From Congregibacter variabilis (GTDB lineage Bacteria > Pseudomonadota > Gammaproteobacteria > Pseudomonadales > Halieaceae): 64,000 bases of DNA. The stretch covers positions 1,488,001 to 1,552,000 of the forward strand of contig NZ_CP136864.1 of assembly GCF_045689235.1 (NCBI RefSeq), in the 5' to 3' direction. The notes beneath the pieces are model-generated. The model was not told the origin of the DNA, did no database searches, and worked only from the letters and a program-made list of their open reading frames with translations. Of the stretch, positions 55,072 to 63,941 are shown piece after piece (positions within the stretch are counted from its first letter, which is position 1; each line of letters opens with the position of its first letter). A program made the position numbers and the translations under genes.

Positions 55072-56031
55072 TCAGCGGTAGATTGCCGAGAATGCATCTA
55101 TAAATGTACTGAGTTGGTCGCTCGGAAGCTCATTGATACCCGCCGCGGCTGCGCGGCCACCGCCGGTCTCAAACTGGCGGCATAAGGTATCCGCGTCGCG
55201 CTTGTCTTCGAGAGGGGCTCGAACGCTCACAAGATATCCGCCATGGGATTTTCTTGTCAGCACGGCATGCGCGCGCGCTGGTGTCGCGTTGGCTAGCGCG
55301 TTGCCATAAACACCGCTCACCCGACGCGCCCAGGAAGCATCGGGCAGCACAAAAAGCGCCGCAGATTTGCTTTCCCACTCGGGCAAGAGGTCCGCCGCAC
55401 TACTCATATCACCTTCATAGCCTTGTTCAAGTCTTTCGAAACTTGATACGGCATCCTTCACAAACGACCGGGGCTCGGTGTAGCCAAGCATCAATTGATA
55501 AAGCTCCGCAGGATGAAAGTGCAAATCCTCGAGCACAGCACCATAGCCGTTGTAATTCACGTAGGTGCCCAGACGCTTGTACAAATCAACCGTGTCTGCA
55601 TCAAGGTCAAGTGTTCTCGCAACGGCCATGGCGCTCTCGTCCAGATTATCGCCAAATGCGCCTACCACGGCCCAATGCGCAAAGGCGCCGCGCAAGTGGC
55701 CATTGACCAGAAGGCTGGTACAGACATCCGGTGAAGTATTGATCAAGGCCTCGAGATTGGGATGCTCGGGGATGTCACCGGCGAAGTGGTGGTCGCAATA
55801 AAACAAATGCGCACCGGCTTGTAGCAAGGCTTCAAGGGGCTGGCGGTTCTTGTCCAGAGACACGTCCAACACGGTGACACGACCAACGCCCTCGGGAGCG
55901 ACCCGATCCAGGAGCTGGATATCGCGTTTTACGCCGGTTAGCAGCTCCGCATCCAGAGGCATTGCCTGACGCAGTTGCAGGAGTGCGCAGATGCCATCGG
56001 CATCGCCATTAAACACATCAAAGTTTTTCAT
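55072..56031 (-). CDS. DHH-family phosphoesterase-like protein
   Basis: A 319-residue protein with the DHH fold signatures: NGDADGICALLQLRQ (near residue 5), TVLDVSLDKN (near 57) and FYCDHHFAGD (near 80), which supply the metal-binding Asp and His residues. A C-terminal DHHA1-like GGG motif (FETGGGRAAAAG, near 285) completes the family plan. Members include RecJ, oligoribonucleases and pyrophosphatases; the substrate here is not clear. The ATG at 56031 is preferred over one at 56046. It precedes the LysR gene on the same transcript. Confidence 0.88.
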   Translation of the reverse strand: MKNFDVFNGDADGICALLQLRQAMPLDAELLTGVKRDIQLLDRVAPEGVGRVTVLDVSLDKNRQPLEALLQAGAHLFYCDHHFAGDIPEHPNLEALINTSPDVCTSLLVNGHLRGAFAHWAVVGAFGDNLDESAMAVARTLDLDADTVDLYKRLGTYVNYNGYGAVLEDLHFHPAELYQLMLGYTEPRSFVKDAVSSFERLEQGYEGDMSSAADLLPEWESKSAALFVLPDASWARRVSGVYGNALANATPARAHAVLTRKSHGGYLVSVRAPLEDKRDADTLCRQFETGGGRAAAAGINELPSDQLSTFIDAFSAIYR

Positions 56032-56133
56032 GGGCTCAGTATGCATAGAGTTGTGAAGGGGGTCGAGGCAAGAGACTCGCCTTCGGTAAAAGACGATCTA
56101 CAAAATAGACGCTCGGAACGTTGCAAGCTCGCG

Positions 56134-58182
56134 CTAGCTGGCGTCGCCCGCCGCGTCCGGAAACAGCTTTTTCACATTGGCAACTTCGATGTCTGCTGCA
56201 ATGGCACGGCGCTTACCCGCACGCCCCTGCTTAACCCAAATATGATCGTGGCGAATCTCATGGTTCGCAAAACCACTGACGGACTCACGAAGAACCTGTG
56301 TAATGCCCTGACAATCCATACCGTCACAACGCAGCATTAGCTCCTTGATAGCCACACATACCTGCCCGTGGGAGAGGCATTCCTCTTCCGCACGCATGAT
56401 CATAGGATGCCCGGTACCGCTGACAGATGACCCCAAAAGCAGCTCTTCATGGAGTTTTTCGCCCGGTCGTAAACCAATGAACTCGATGTCTACCGCATCA
56501 AGATCGTCACGCCCGGCGCCTACTTCATGTCCGCTCAAACGAATCATGCGTTTCGCTAAATCCACGATGCGCACGGGCTCGCCCATATCCAGCACAAAAA
56601 CATCGCCCCCGGTACCCATGGCACTGGCTTGCAGCACCAGATGTGCAGCTTCCTGAATGCTCATAAAGTAACGAGACACTTCGGGATGCGTCACAGTGAC
56701 GGGTCCGCCCGCTTCGATTTGCTCCCGAAACAGCGGCACGACCGAGCCTGAAGATCCCAGAACATTACCGAAACGAACCATACAAAACCGTGTAGAACTC
56801 TCTTCGCCCGCAAGACCCTGCAAAATCAACTCGGCAAAGCGCTTCGAGGCTCCCATAATATTCGTGGGTCGCACGGCTTTGTCCGTAGAAATAAGTACAA
56901 ACGTCTCAACATTGGCCAGACGTGCTGCTTCTGCCGCATGCCAGGTACCAAAGACATTGTTTGCCACGCCCTCGGCAACGTTATGCTCCACCATAGGGAC
57001 ATGCTTGTAGGCCGCAGCGTGATACACGGTCTGTACGGCAAAAGTGCGATATATGGTCTCCATGCGCCGCTGGTCCCGAACGGACCCGAGCAAACACACT
57101 GTATCTACGTGTATCTGAAGTCTGGCGAGCATCTCTTTGAGCGTCCGCTCAATACGATAGAGCGCGTATTCGGAGTTATCCAGCAGCACTATTTGCTTGG
57201 GATTGGCTTCAAGAATCTGCCGACAGAGCTCAGCCCCAATAGACCCTCCGGCGCCGGTGACCATAACCACTTTGCCGGTAATACATCGATCAATAAGCTC
57301 AGGATGGGGTGGGACGGGATCACGGCCCAAAAGATCATCCAGATCGATATCCTGAATCTGGCTGACTACCGCTGCCCCGCCTACCAATTCGTTAATCTTG
57401 GGTACCGTGCGCACGTGCACGGGCAGTCCTACCAGCGAATTGATAATTTCGCGCCGCCGCTCGGCGGAGGCAGAGGGAATAGCCAAAAGAACCTGGGTAA
57501 TAGCGTGCTGCTCAATCAAGCGCTCGAGATCTCGCGGCCAAACAACCTGTAGACCGTTGATGACGGCATGTTGCGCCCGAGGGTCATCATCCACAAACGC
57601 CACTACGCGATACTGATCCCCGTGGTGCAAAGCAGTCAGCAGTTGACGACCGGATTCTCCCGCACCATAAATCAGAACATTCTTGCTACTGGACCGCAGC
57701 CTGGCCTGATACCCGGCTCGGACAATCAGGCGTGACCCACCAATGGTGAACATCGCCATAGCCCAGTAAACGAAGGGCATGGAACGTGGCACGTCAGCCT
57801 GCGTGAAGAAGATTGCCGCACCGAGGGCCAATGTGGAGTAGCTCACCGCCTGGATGATCGTCCAAATGGCCTGCTGACCCATGAAGCGAATGATGGCCCG
57901 GTACAGTCCCATACGCAGGAACACCACCGCGCTGGCGAGCATCGTGAGCACAGCGCAAAACAACTCCACACTGCCCGGCGGCTGAGAAAACGATGCAAAG
58001 GGGTAACCAAAAGCGACGATGAGAGACAGTGCGACAAACGCCATGTCCACACCTAGGACCATGGCCTGCTTAACGTTTCTAGGCACTTCTACAATACGCA
58101 GAATCAGCTGGACGGGAATGTCCACCACTGCGCGCACTTTTGCCACCAGATTTTTGACCGGTTTATTCAATGCTATTCTCAC
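56134..58182 (-). CDS. membrane nucleotide-sugar 4,6-dehydratase, WbpM/FlaA1-like
   Basis: A 682-residue two-Rossmann protein. Four membrane helices (about 45-130) lead to a first NAD motif YGAGESGRQLL (near residue 170). The catalytic SDR domain follows with VTGAGGSIGAELCRQIL (near 310), LISTDKAVRPTNIMGASKR (near 435, containing the catalytic Lys region) and FGNVLGSSGSV (near 485). Length and layout match WbpM of Pseudomonas aeruginosa, which makes UDP-4-keto-6-deoxy-GlcNAc for O-antigen. It is last in the order epimerase, glycosyltransferase, dehydratase. Confidence 0.9.
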   Translation of the reverse strand: MRIALNKPVKNLVAKVRAVVDIPVQLILRIVEVPRNVKQAMVLGVDMAFVALSLIVAFGYPFASFSQPPGSVELFCAVLTMLASAVVFLRMGLYRAIIRFMGQQAIWTIIQAVSYSTLALGAAIFFTQADVPRSMPFVYWAMAMFTIGGSRLIVRAGYQARLRSSSKNVLIYGAGESGRQLLTALHHGDQYRVVAFVDDDPRAQHAVINGLQVVWPRDLERLIEQHAITQVLLAIPSASAERRREIINSLVGLPVHVRTVPKINELVGGAAVVSQIQDIDLDDLLGRDPVPPHPELIDRCITGKVVMVTGAGGSIGAELCRQILEANPKQIVLLDNSEYALYRIERTLKEMLARLQIHVDTVCLLGSVRDQRRMETIYRTFAVQTVYHAAAYKHVPMVEHNVAEGVANNVFGTWHAAEAARLANVETFVLISTDKAVRPTNIMGASKRFAELILQGLAGEESSTRFCMVRFGNVLGSSGSVVPLFREQIEAGGPVTVTHPEVSRYFMSIQEAAHLVLQASAMGTGGDVFVLDMGEPVRIVDLAKRMIRLSGHEVGAGRDDLDAVDIEFIGLRPGEKLHEELLLGSSVSGTGHPMIMRAEEECLSHGQVCVAIKELMLRCDGMDCQGITQVLRESVSGFANHEIRHDHIWVKQGRAGKRRAIAADIEVANVKKLFPDAAGDAS

Positions 58183-58254
58183 TCCGCGCTGGTTATGCGC
58201 CTGTCGGCTTCTAATTTGAAACGCTGTATTTCGTGCCGACTTTGGAACCGAAGC

Positions 58255-59247
58255 TTACGTGAAACGACGCAATTTCGCTATGAGTAAGAGTTGCGGGAAT
58301 AAGCCTAGGAGCATTAACGTCCATTGAGGCAGCGTGCTAAAAACGCCCACCAGGGCCAGCGGGATCAACCAGACACCGTGCAATATCACAAGCGCATAAT
58401 CTACCCGGCGATGTGAACCCCAATGCCGCGCCAAACGCTGATAACAGTGACTACTATGCGCCTCTGTGAGCCGCTGACCTTTGTAGGCCCTGACAAGCAG
58501 GGTAATACCCGTATCTAACAAAAAGGGGCTCATCAACAGGAACCAAACTACCAGCGGCATGAATTCATCCCGCCAGGACCAGAGCCCCAGCCAGCCCAGC
58601 AGCAGACCAGCACTGAGACTACCCGCATCACCCATAAACAACTTTGCCGGAGGCCAGTTAAAGACCAGAAAGCCACCATATGCGCCTGCAGTGGTCGCGC
58701 ACAGGATCAGAAACTCGTTACTGGCGCCAGTAATGAAGCCAAGTCCAAGCATAGCCCCGGCAACCATCACTACCTGCAAAGCTGCAAGGCCATCGATCCC
58801 ATCCATAAAATTGTAAAGGTTTATGAGCCAGGCAAGCCCCAGCATGAGTGCAGGCAAAAGCCACAGCGACGTAAACGGCAGGTCGAGGTAGGCCGACATA
58901 GCTGCACTAGCGACTAAGAAAAACATCAGTAGACGAAGATAGACCGGTAAGGGATGCCGATCATCCCAGGCACCCAAAGCACAGAGCCCCAGCAGCAGCA
59001 GCAACATCAAGCGCTCGGCATTTCCATACAGTGCCCCGCCGGACAGCTGTGCAACACACAAAGTCATCGCAATAGCGATGACCACAGCCAGTCCGCCAGA
59101 ACTGGGAGTTATCACAGCGTGTGCGCTGCGATGATTGGGCGCATCGAGAAAGCGTAATTGCCGCGCCAACGGGAGGTATATCGCTGTGCAGATAAGGCTC
59201 AGCGCCAACGCCAAAAGTCCGAAGCTAAGCTGCATCGCCAACGACAC
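58255..59247 (-). CDS. initiating glycosyltransferase, MraY/WecA (WbpL) type
   Basis: A 330-residue polytopic enzyme with about ten membrane segments. Active-site loops include WLINLYNFMDGIDGLA (near residue 140-155), with the metal-binding Asp, and LFMGDAGSLSAGLL (near 205), the family signature. It transfers a sugar-1-phosphate to undecaprenyl phosphate, the first step of O-antigen synthesis, on the cytoplasmic face. The gene overlaps the upstream epimerase gene by 23 bases, so the two are translationally coupled. Confidence 0.9.
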   Translation of the reverse strand: MSLAMQLSFGLLALALSLICTAIYLPLARQLRFLDAPNHRSAHAVITPSSGGLAVVIAIAMTLCVAQLSGGALYGNAERLMLLLLLGLCALGAWDDRHPLPVYLRLLMFFLVASAAMSAYLDLPFTSLWLLPALMLGLAWLINLYNFMDGIDGLAALQVVMVAGAMLGLGFITGASNEFLILCATTAGAYGGFLVFNWPPAKLFMGDAGSLSAGLLLGWLGLWSWRDEFMPLVVWFLLMSPFLLDTGITLLVRAYKGQRLTEAHSSHCYQRLARHWGSHRRVDYALVILHGVWLIPLALVGVFSTLPQWTLMLLGLFPQLLLIAKLRRFT

Positions 59248-60154
59248 TCAAGGTTGCTTCAAAATTCAGGGAGGGCCGAAAACCTATGCTATCTAACCCC
59301 GAACTGAGGTAACGCTCATCGGCGGCCATACGTGCCCAGGTGGCTCCCAACTCGTCGTTACGCATCATGTCCCACAGACTACAAAAGCTTCGCCAAACAA
59401 CCACAGGAGGTGATGGCAACCAGGGTCGTCGGCCCATGGCTTTGCAAAAAGCAGCATGCAATCGCACTGTGCTGTAGCTTTCATTGTCCGTGACAGTGAT
59501 AACTGACGGTGCGTGTACCGGTTGGGCGACCAGCATGGTCAGAAGGCGTACAAGATCATCCAACGCAATCATGCTGCGCCCACCACCTGCGGGTGGTGTA
59601 GGCAGATGCCAGGCTGCCCAGCGGCGCAACCAACGTAGATGCCCCAAGGCATGCTCGCTGTACACCAAAGCAGGACGCACAATAAAAAGCTCAAGACTGG
59701 AATTGCGGCAAATCTCCTGTAAACCCTGCTCTGCAAGCGCCTTGGACTGCGCATAGGGGTTACGCGATTCAGAGACTGGGATTAATGCGCCATGTTCATC
59801 GTATTGCGCCGCTTGCGCTTTCACGCTGCTGACAAACACGAAGCGTTTCACTCCCGCCGCAAGCGCCTGCTCAGCCAGAGCCAAGGGCGCATCCACGTTT
59901 ACGTTTTGATAGGCCGCAACATCGGCGCGCTGATGAGCAATGCCCGCCAGATGAAAGACAAGGTCTATACCTTCAAGATTCAGATCCACCTGACCGGCAG
60001 CGAAATCACATTCGAGCAAATCTAGCTGTGCATCCGAAAGTGCTGAAACAGCGCCTCGACAATACTGGGCACTCAGCCGATGTCCCTGCTCGGCAAGGAC
60101 CGGCAATAGTGCACGCCCAATATATCCACTTGCTCCTGTTACCAGGCAATGCAC
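59225..60154 (-). CDS. NAD-dependent sugar epimerase/reductase, WbpV-like
   Basis: A 309-residue extended SDR. The cofactor motif is VTGASGYIGRALL (residues 4-16), and FHLAGIAHQR (near 75) is typical. The catalytic Ser is in FVSSVKAQ (near 112) and YxxxK in NPYAQSKALAEQ (near 138). Position directly before a WbpL-type transferase and a WbpM-type dehydratase suggests it is the 4-reductase that finishes UDP-N-acetylquinovosamine or -fucosamine, as WbpV does. Specificity is inferred from context. Confidence 0.85.
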   Translation of the reverse strand: MHCLVTGASGYIGRALLPVLAEQGHRLSAQYCRGAVSALSDAQLDLLECDFAAGQVDLNLEGIDLVFHLAGIAHQRADVAAYQNVNVDAPLALAEQALAAGVKRFVFVSSVKAQAAQYDEHGALIPVSESRNPYAQSKALAEQGLQEICRNSSLELFIVRPALVYSEHALGHLRWLRRWAAWHLPTPPAGGGRSMIALDDLVRLLTMLVAQPVHAPSVITVTDNESYSTVRLHAAFCKAMGRRPWLPSPPVVVWRSFCSLWDMMRNDELGATWARMAADERYLSSGLDSIGFRPSLNFEATLSVVGDAA

Positions 60155-60249
60155 GCCTTAAGCTCTCCAACGAATCGTAGCGCCAGAATGGTGCGCGTAT
60201 GGCGCCAAGAAATAAAGGGGGCAGTGCCCCCAAAACGCGGTAATAGCTG

Positions 60250-60699
60250 CTATTTTGTGCTCAGCAAGCTGCGATTTCGCTCGACAGTCGACGCACCAAT
60301 ACCAGCGACCTCAGACAACTCATCTACCGACTCAAAGGGGCCGAACTGTTCTCTGTACCGCACAATGGCCTGTGCCTTGCTGCCACCAATGCCGTTAAGC
60401 TTGCTGGCTAAGTCCCCAGCGGAAGCAGTATTAATATTTACCGTTGCCGCGACTGCCTTGTTGCCAACGACCGCGGACTCGCGCATCTCTTCGGCTACAG
60501 TTTGGGCCAGCACCGGTGAGCTTTGTATCGACAAATGCGCACCAACCGCAAACAAGGTCATCCATAAATACCGGCGCATGACTGCACCTTGCGTCGGTGA
60601 CCGTACCGGGGATTTTTTGCAGGATTGTTGCGAAGTTTGTGCGAAGGGTTGATTGTGCAGGTAGAGTAAAACTGAACGAATAGTTTTGGTGTATTTCAC
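60250..60699 (-). CDS. comEA: ComEA-family helix-hairpin-helix DNA-binding protein
   Basis: A 149-residue protein if translated from the GTG at 60699, which has an ideal AAGGAGGT six bases upstream. A later ATG at 60579 would give 109 residues starting directly at a signal peptide (LWMTLFAVGAHLSIQSSPVLAQ in part). The C-terminal tandem helix-hairpin-helix is clear: VNINTASAGDLASKLNGIGGSKA in part (near 88) and FESVDELSEVAGIGASTVE in part. ComEA binds incoming DNA in natural transformation. In Pseudomonas a comEA-like gene also follows wbpM. Start ambiguous. Confidence 0.82.
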   Translation of the reverse strand: MKYTKTIRSVLLYLHNQPFAQTSQQSCKKSPVRSPTQGAVMRRYLWMTLFAVGAHLSIQSSPVLAQTVAEEMRESAVVGNKAVAATVNINTASAGDLASKLNGIGGSKAQAIVRYREQFGPFESVDELSEVAGIGASTVERNRSLLSTK

Positions 60700-60878
60700 G
60701 GTGAGACCTCCTTGTCATCGCGTGATCAGCTTGATTGGTGGCACCCTGATAAGGGCAGCTAGCTACCTATCTTGAAGCCACACTTGAGCCGGAAAACCGT
60801 CTGTATTCCGGCCACCCAAAGAGACTAACACCGCTACCGCTGGGCACGCTCTTTCTGGTCACATCGGGCCGAACGCCT

Positions 60879-61583
60879 TCAAAGCGATAGCTGCAGCGAC
60901 TCATTAATGGCATGCAACGCGGCCGCCGGATCCTCGGCTCGAGTAATGGGTCTACCCACCACCAGGTAGCTGGAGCCGGCAGCCATGGCCTCTGCCGGCG
61001 TGAGCACACGACGCTGGTCATCCTGCGCTGCGCCTGCCGGGCGAATACCGGGCGTCACCAGCGCAAAATCCGAGCCTAACTGCTCGTTCAAGATACTGGC
61101 TTCCTGCGCAGAACACACAACACCCCCAAGCCCGCAATCCTTGGCAAGTGCCGCCAGTCGCAGCACCTGTTCAGGCAAAGCATTCCCAAAGCCAAGCTCC
61201 CTGAAATCCTGTGTATCCATACTCGTCAGCACGGTTACTCCAATCAGTAGTGGTGGCGCGGACACACCAGACAACGCCTCTACAGAAGCCTCGAGCATGC
61301 GACGTCCTCCGCTGACGTGAATGTTCGCCATCCAGACACCAAGGGAAGCAGCACTGCGTAGCGCGCCAGCTACGGTGTTGGGAATATCATGGAACTTGAG
61401 GTCGAGAAATACTTCAAAGCCCATAGACTGCAAGCGTTCAACCAACACGGGCCCCGCGGCCGTAAACAACTCTTTACCCACTTTGAGCCGGCAGGCCCCA
61501 GGATCCAAAGATGCTGCAAGCTCCAGAGCCGGCGTCATCTGTGGGTAATCCAGGGCCACGATGACCGGCGAAGAGGTACTCAT
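60879..61583 (-). CDS. pyrF: orotidine-5'-phosphate decarboxylase
   Basis: A 234-residue OMP decarboxylase, the last step of UMP synthesis. It starts with PVIVALDYP and carries the catalytic Asp-Lys-Asp network in VFLDLKFHDIPNTV (near residue 60-72). The phosphate-binding LVTPGIRP is near 178, and VVGRPITRAEDPAAAL near 212. Full length, cytoplasmic. Its start is five bases after the lapB stop, so it is translated from the same message as lapAB. This lapAB-pyrF order is common in gammaproteobacteria. Confidence 0.96.
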   Translation of the reverse strand: MSTSSPVIVALDYPQMTPALELAASLDPGACRLKVGKELFTAAGPVLVERLQSMGFEVFLDLKFHDIPNTVAGALRSAASLGVWMANIHVSGGRRMLEASVEALSGVSAPPLLIGVTVLTSMDTQDFRELGFGNALPEQVLRLAALAKDCGLGGVVCSAQEASILNEQLGSDFALVTPGIRPAGAAQDDQRRVLTPAEAMAAGSSYLVVGRPITRAEDPAAALHAINESLQLSL

Positions 61584-61587
61584 AGCA

Positions 61588-62796
61588 TTACTCCGTTTCT
61601 GCTGTGCGAATGGTCCGAAAAGTCCCCCAATACTTGCAGCCCGGGCAAAACCACAGCAAGTGCCGCGCAGAGAAGCCGCAGTGATCGCAGCGATAGGCAG
61701 GACGGACTTCGATGAGTCGATGAAGCAAGATACTCAACATAGACAGCGAGTCTCCCGGGACCCCCTGCTTTTCTTCTTGCTGTATCCGGATCAATCTGAG
61801 CAGACCCCGTAACGAGGGGCCTTGCGCCAAACGTTCAGCCAAAAATTTGTGTGCCGCCGCGTTACCCTCGTCGCGATGAATGTCATCAGCCACGGCAATC
61901 ATAAGAGGCGTCGAGGGATGCTCATCAAGGCAGCGTCTGAGGTAGGTCGATAATGCCTGTTCCTCGCCAAGTGCTGCATAACACTCCCGCAGTGCCGGTA
62001 TAGCCTCGGGCAGAAATTCCGCGTGCTCCTCAACCACTCTGGTTAAGGCATCTATGGCAAGTCTGTGGTTGCCCGCCGCCCCCTCAAAGCGTCCTAATTC
62101 CAGCGACGCACGGGCACAAGCCGGGTCACTTTGCAAAGCGTTCTGCAAGAGCCGTCTAGCCTCCTCGAGCTTACCTTCCTGTGCCTGTTCAACGGCAAAC
62201 TCGCAGTAAAAATGTGCCAGCTGTATGGCCATGGGCTGACCTGAAAGTTGCGAGCTCGGGGGCTCACCACGTAAGAGGCTACGCTTGGGAAGCAGGGCCT
62301 GGGCTTCGTCAATCGCTCGCTGCCACTCGCTTTCGGAGCGGTAGATTTCTACAAGATACTGGCGACTGACATCGCGCTGTTCGTCTGACTCTGCTACCAA
62401 ATCGAGCAGGAGCGTCTCGGCGCGATCCAACAAACCCGCGGAAATGTAATCTCTGGCCAGCTCAAGGTGAGCGATGTGCATTTGTGAGCGCGGAAGATTG
62501 GGGCGCGCAAGCAGGTTCTGATGAATTCTAATAGCGCGATCAACTTCACCGCGCCTACGAAGCACATTACCCAGTGCGATATGTGTCTCCAGTGTTTCAC
62601 TGTTGACCTCCAAAGCACTAATGAATTGATCGACTGCACCATCCGGACGACCATCAAGAAGGTAATTCAACCCGCGATAGTATTGGCTGGGGGGGCCGGA
62701 GGCGCTATCCGAGACGCCGCTTAGACTTCTGCGACCCAGCCACCAGCCGCAGGCAACTGCGGCAAACAATAACAAGAAAACCAGCGCTTCATTCAC
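61588..62796 (-). CDS. lapB: LPS assembly protein LapB (YciM)
   Basis: A 402-residue inner-membrane TPR protein. An N-terminal membrane helix (residues 3-20) precedes about nine TPR repeats, starting YYRGLNYLLDGRPDGAVDQFI in part (near 38). The C-terminal rubredoxin-type metal centre has CDHC (near 373) and CPGC (near 388). LapB controls LpxC turnover by FtsH and so balances LPS and phospholipid synthesis. It overlaps lapA by eight bases. Confidence 0.95.
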   Translation of the reverse strand: MNEALVFLLLFAAVACGWWLGRRSLSGVSDSASGPPSQYYRGLNYLLDGRPDGAVDQFISALEVNSETLETHIALGNVLRRRGEVDRAIRIHQNLLARPNLPRSQMHIAHLELARDYISAGLLDRAETLLLDLVAESDEQRDVSRQYLVEIYRSESEWQRAIDEAQALLPKRSLLRGEPPSSQLSGQPMAIQLAHFYCEFAVEQAQEGKLEEARRLLQNALQSDPACARASLELGRFEGAAGNHRLAIDALTRVVEEHAEFLPEAIPALRECYAALGEEQALSTYLRRCLDEHPSTPLMIAVADDIHRDEGNAAAHKFLAERLAQGPSLRGLLRLIRIQQEEKQGVPGDSLSMLSILLHRLIEVRPAYRCDHCGFSARHLLWFCPGCKYWGTFRTIRTAETE

Positions 62797-63097
62797 GCGT
62801 AGCCAGGCCCTTAACTCGCAATTTATCCATCTCTGCCTGGCTATTGGCTAACTGACGACGAGCCGACATAAGTCGGGCTCGCAGGCGGAGCACCGCAATG
62901 GACGAGAGTAAAAGACCAAGCACGCCTCCCAGTGCCAGTGCACCAAGTACCCATAGCGCCAGGCTGTGCGGAGGAAGAATCATAATCAATACGTCCAAGG
63001 GCACAGGTTCAGCGTTCTGTAGCGCAAACAACACGCCCACAGCAGCCATGGCCACCGCCAGAATCAGAGCAAACAACTTACGAATAAAGCCCATCAA
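62789..63097 (-). CDS. lapA: LapA-domain (YciS) membrane protein
   Basis: A 102-residue protein with two membrane helices (about 6-25 and 43-66) and a C-terminal coiled-coil helix, the LapA/YciS plan. It is coupled to lapB by an eight-base overlap and follows ihfB by eight bases on the same strand, so all are probably one transcript. In E. coli LapA accompanies LapB in LPS assembly. Confidence 0.92.
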   Translation of the reverse strand: MMGFIRKLFALILAVAMAAVGVLFALQNAEPVPLDVLIMILPPHSLALWVLGALALGGVLGLLLSSIAVLRLRARLMSARRQLANSQAEMDKLRVKGLATRE

Positions 63098-63105
63098 AAC
63101 CGCAC

Positions 63106-63402
63106 TCAGAGACCAGCCTGAAGACCAAGGTTTACGCGATCTCTCAATTCTTTACCGGGCTTGAAGTGAGGGACGTACTTTCCGGTGAGCTCCACGGCAT
63201 CACCGGTTTTTGGGTTACGTCCGCGGCGAGGCTCTCGATAGTGCAAAGAGAAACTGCCAAAGCCCCGTATTTCGATGCGTCCACCACTGCTCAGTGAGTG
63301 CGACATCTGCTCAATCACTGTTTTCACGGCCAACTCTACGTCTTTTGTAGATAGCTGGCTCTGCTTCAAGGCTATAGCTTCTATTAGTTCACTTTTCGTC
63401 AT
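63106..63402 (-). CDS. ihfB: integration host factor beta subunit
   Basis: A 98-residue DNA-bending protein of the HU/IHF family. It begins TKSELIEAIA and has IEIRGFGSFSLHYR (near residue 42-55). The intercalating Pro region is GRNPKTGDAVEL (near 60-71), and it ends KELRDRVN. IHF beta pairs with IhfA and bends DNA at specific sites. Upstream towards rpsA lie 539 bases without a gene, holding a long inverted repeat and the rpsA terminator. Confidence 0.96.
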   Translation of the reverse strand: MTKSELIEAIALKQSQLSTKDVELAVKTVIEQMSHSLSSGGRIEIRGFGSFSLHYREPRRGRNPKTGDAVELTGKYVPHFKPGKELRDRVNLGLQAGL

Positions 63403-63625
63403 TTTGGGTCAGTCCCAACCTTTAGCGGGTCCGCTTGCGTGGCGGATATAGAGCGCTCCCGAGAGTGGAGCACAATCGCTCACAGCTCACTACGCCTTTT
63501 GACGTTATTGTGGACGCTTCCCTGAAATCACGCAACGTCTTATTTTTTATGGAAAATTTACATTTCCCGAGCTGCTCGTTTGCAATTGCGACGATTGAAA
63601 GCGGCTAGACAGACAGCAGTCCTCT

Positions 63626-63820
63626 GAGCTGCTCGCGCATCTCCAGAAAAGCTTCAGCACTGTTAGACGCGCTCGACGGACGCTCACAGGACTGCCGCCC
63701 GCCTCGCCTCATCAGTGCCACATGCCTGACGACACATGGCGGTTCGGCGCCGTTTTGCTCGAGCGTCCGTCGAGCGCGTTGTTTAAAACTGTGGTGCCGA
63801 TGGAGATGCGCGAGCAGCTC
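63626..63820. repeat. long symmetric interrupted inverted repeat
   Basis: Outer arms 63626-63645 and 63801-63820 are perfect 20-base reverse complements (GAGCTGCTCG... on the left). Inner arms 63667-63685 and 63761-63779 are perfect 19-base reverse complements (ACGCGCTCGA... on the left). Both pairs share the same centre at 63723, and the spacers between outer and inner arms are both exactly 21 bases, yet those spacers do not pair. As RNA it would form a long hairpin with a symmetric internal loop. Confidence 0.9.
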
Positions 63821-63874
63821 GAGTGAAGCGGGGTCGAATCGCCCAGAACGTCCGAAAAATCTGTGACAGGCAAC

Positions 63875-63899
63875 AAAAAAGGGGCCCTAAGGCCCCTTT
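63875..63899 (-). terminator. rpsA rho-independent terminator
   Basis: The minus-strand hairpin AAAGGGGCC-TTAG-GGCCCCTTT is followed by a T run, lying about 43 bases after the rpsA stop codon. It should end the rpsA transcript and so separate it from ihfB. Confidence 0.92.
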
Positions 63900-63941
63900 G
63901 AGTCAAACAACGCTGTGATCAGCGTTGATCGATTTTAGCTG

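Larger units (their letters stand above)
63403..63941. other. intergenic region between rpsA and ihfB
   Basis: 539 bases with no convincing gene. On the minus strand, in order from rpsA, it contains the rpsA terminator (63875-63899), the long symmetric inverted repeat (63626-63820) and about 220 bases of AT-richer sequence before ihfB, where its promoter should be. Two small frames starting near the palindrome centre and running outward (63722-63826 plus, 63605-63712 minus) lack ribosome-binding sites. Confidence 0.6.

Noticed and set aside
63712..63906. 64-codon frame between rpsA and ihfB on the minus strand
   Set aside because: Its start region is the rpsA terminator hairpin and it crosses the inverted repeat; coding is unlikely.
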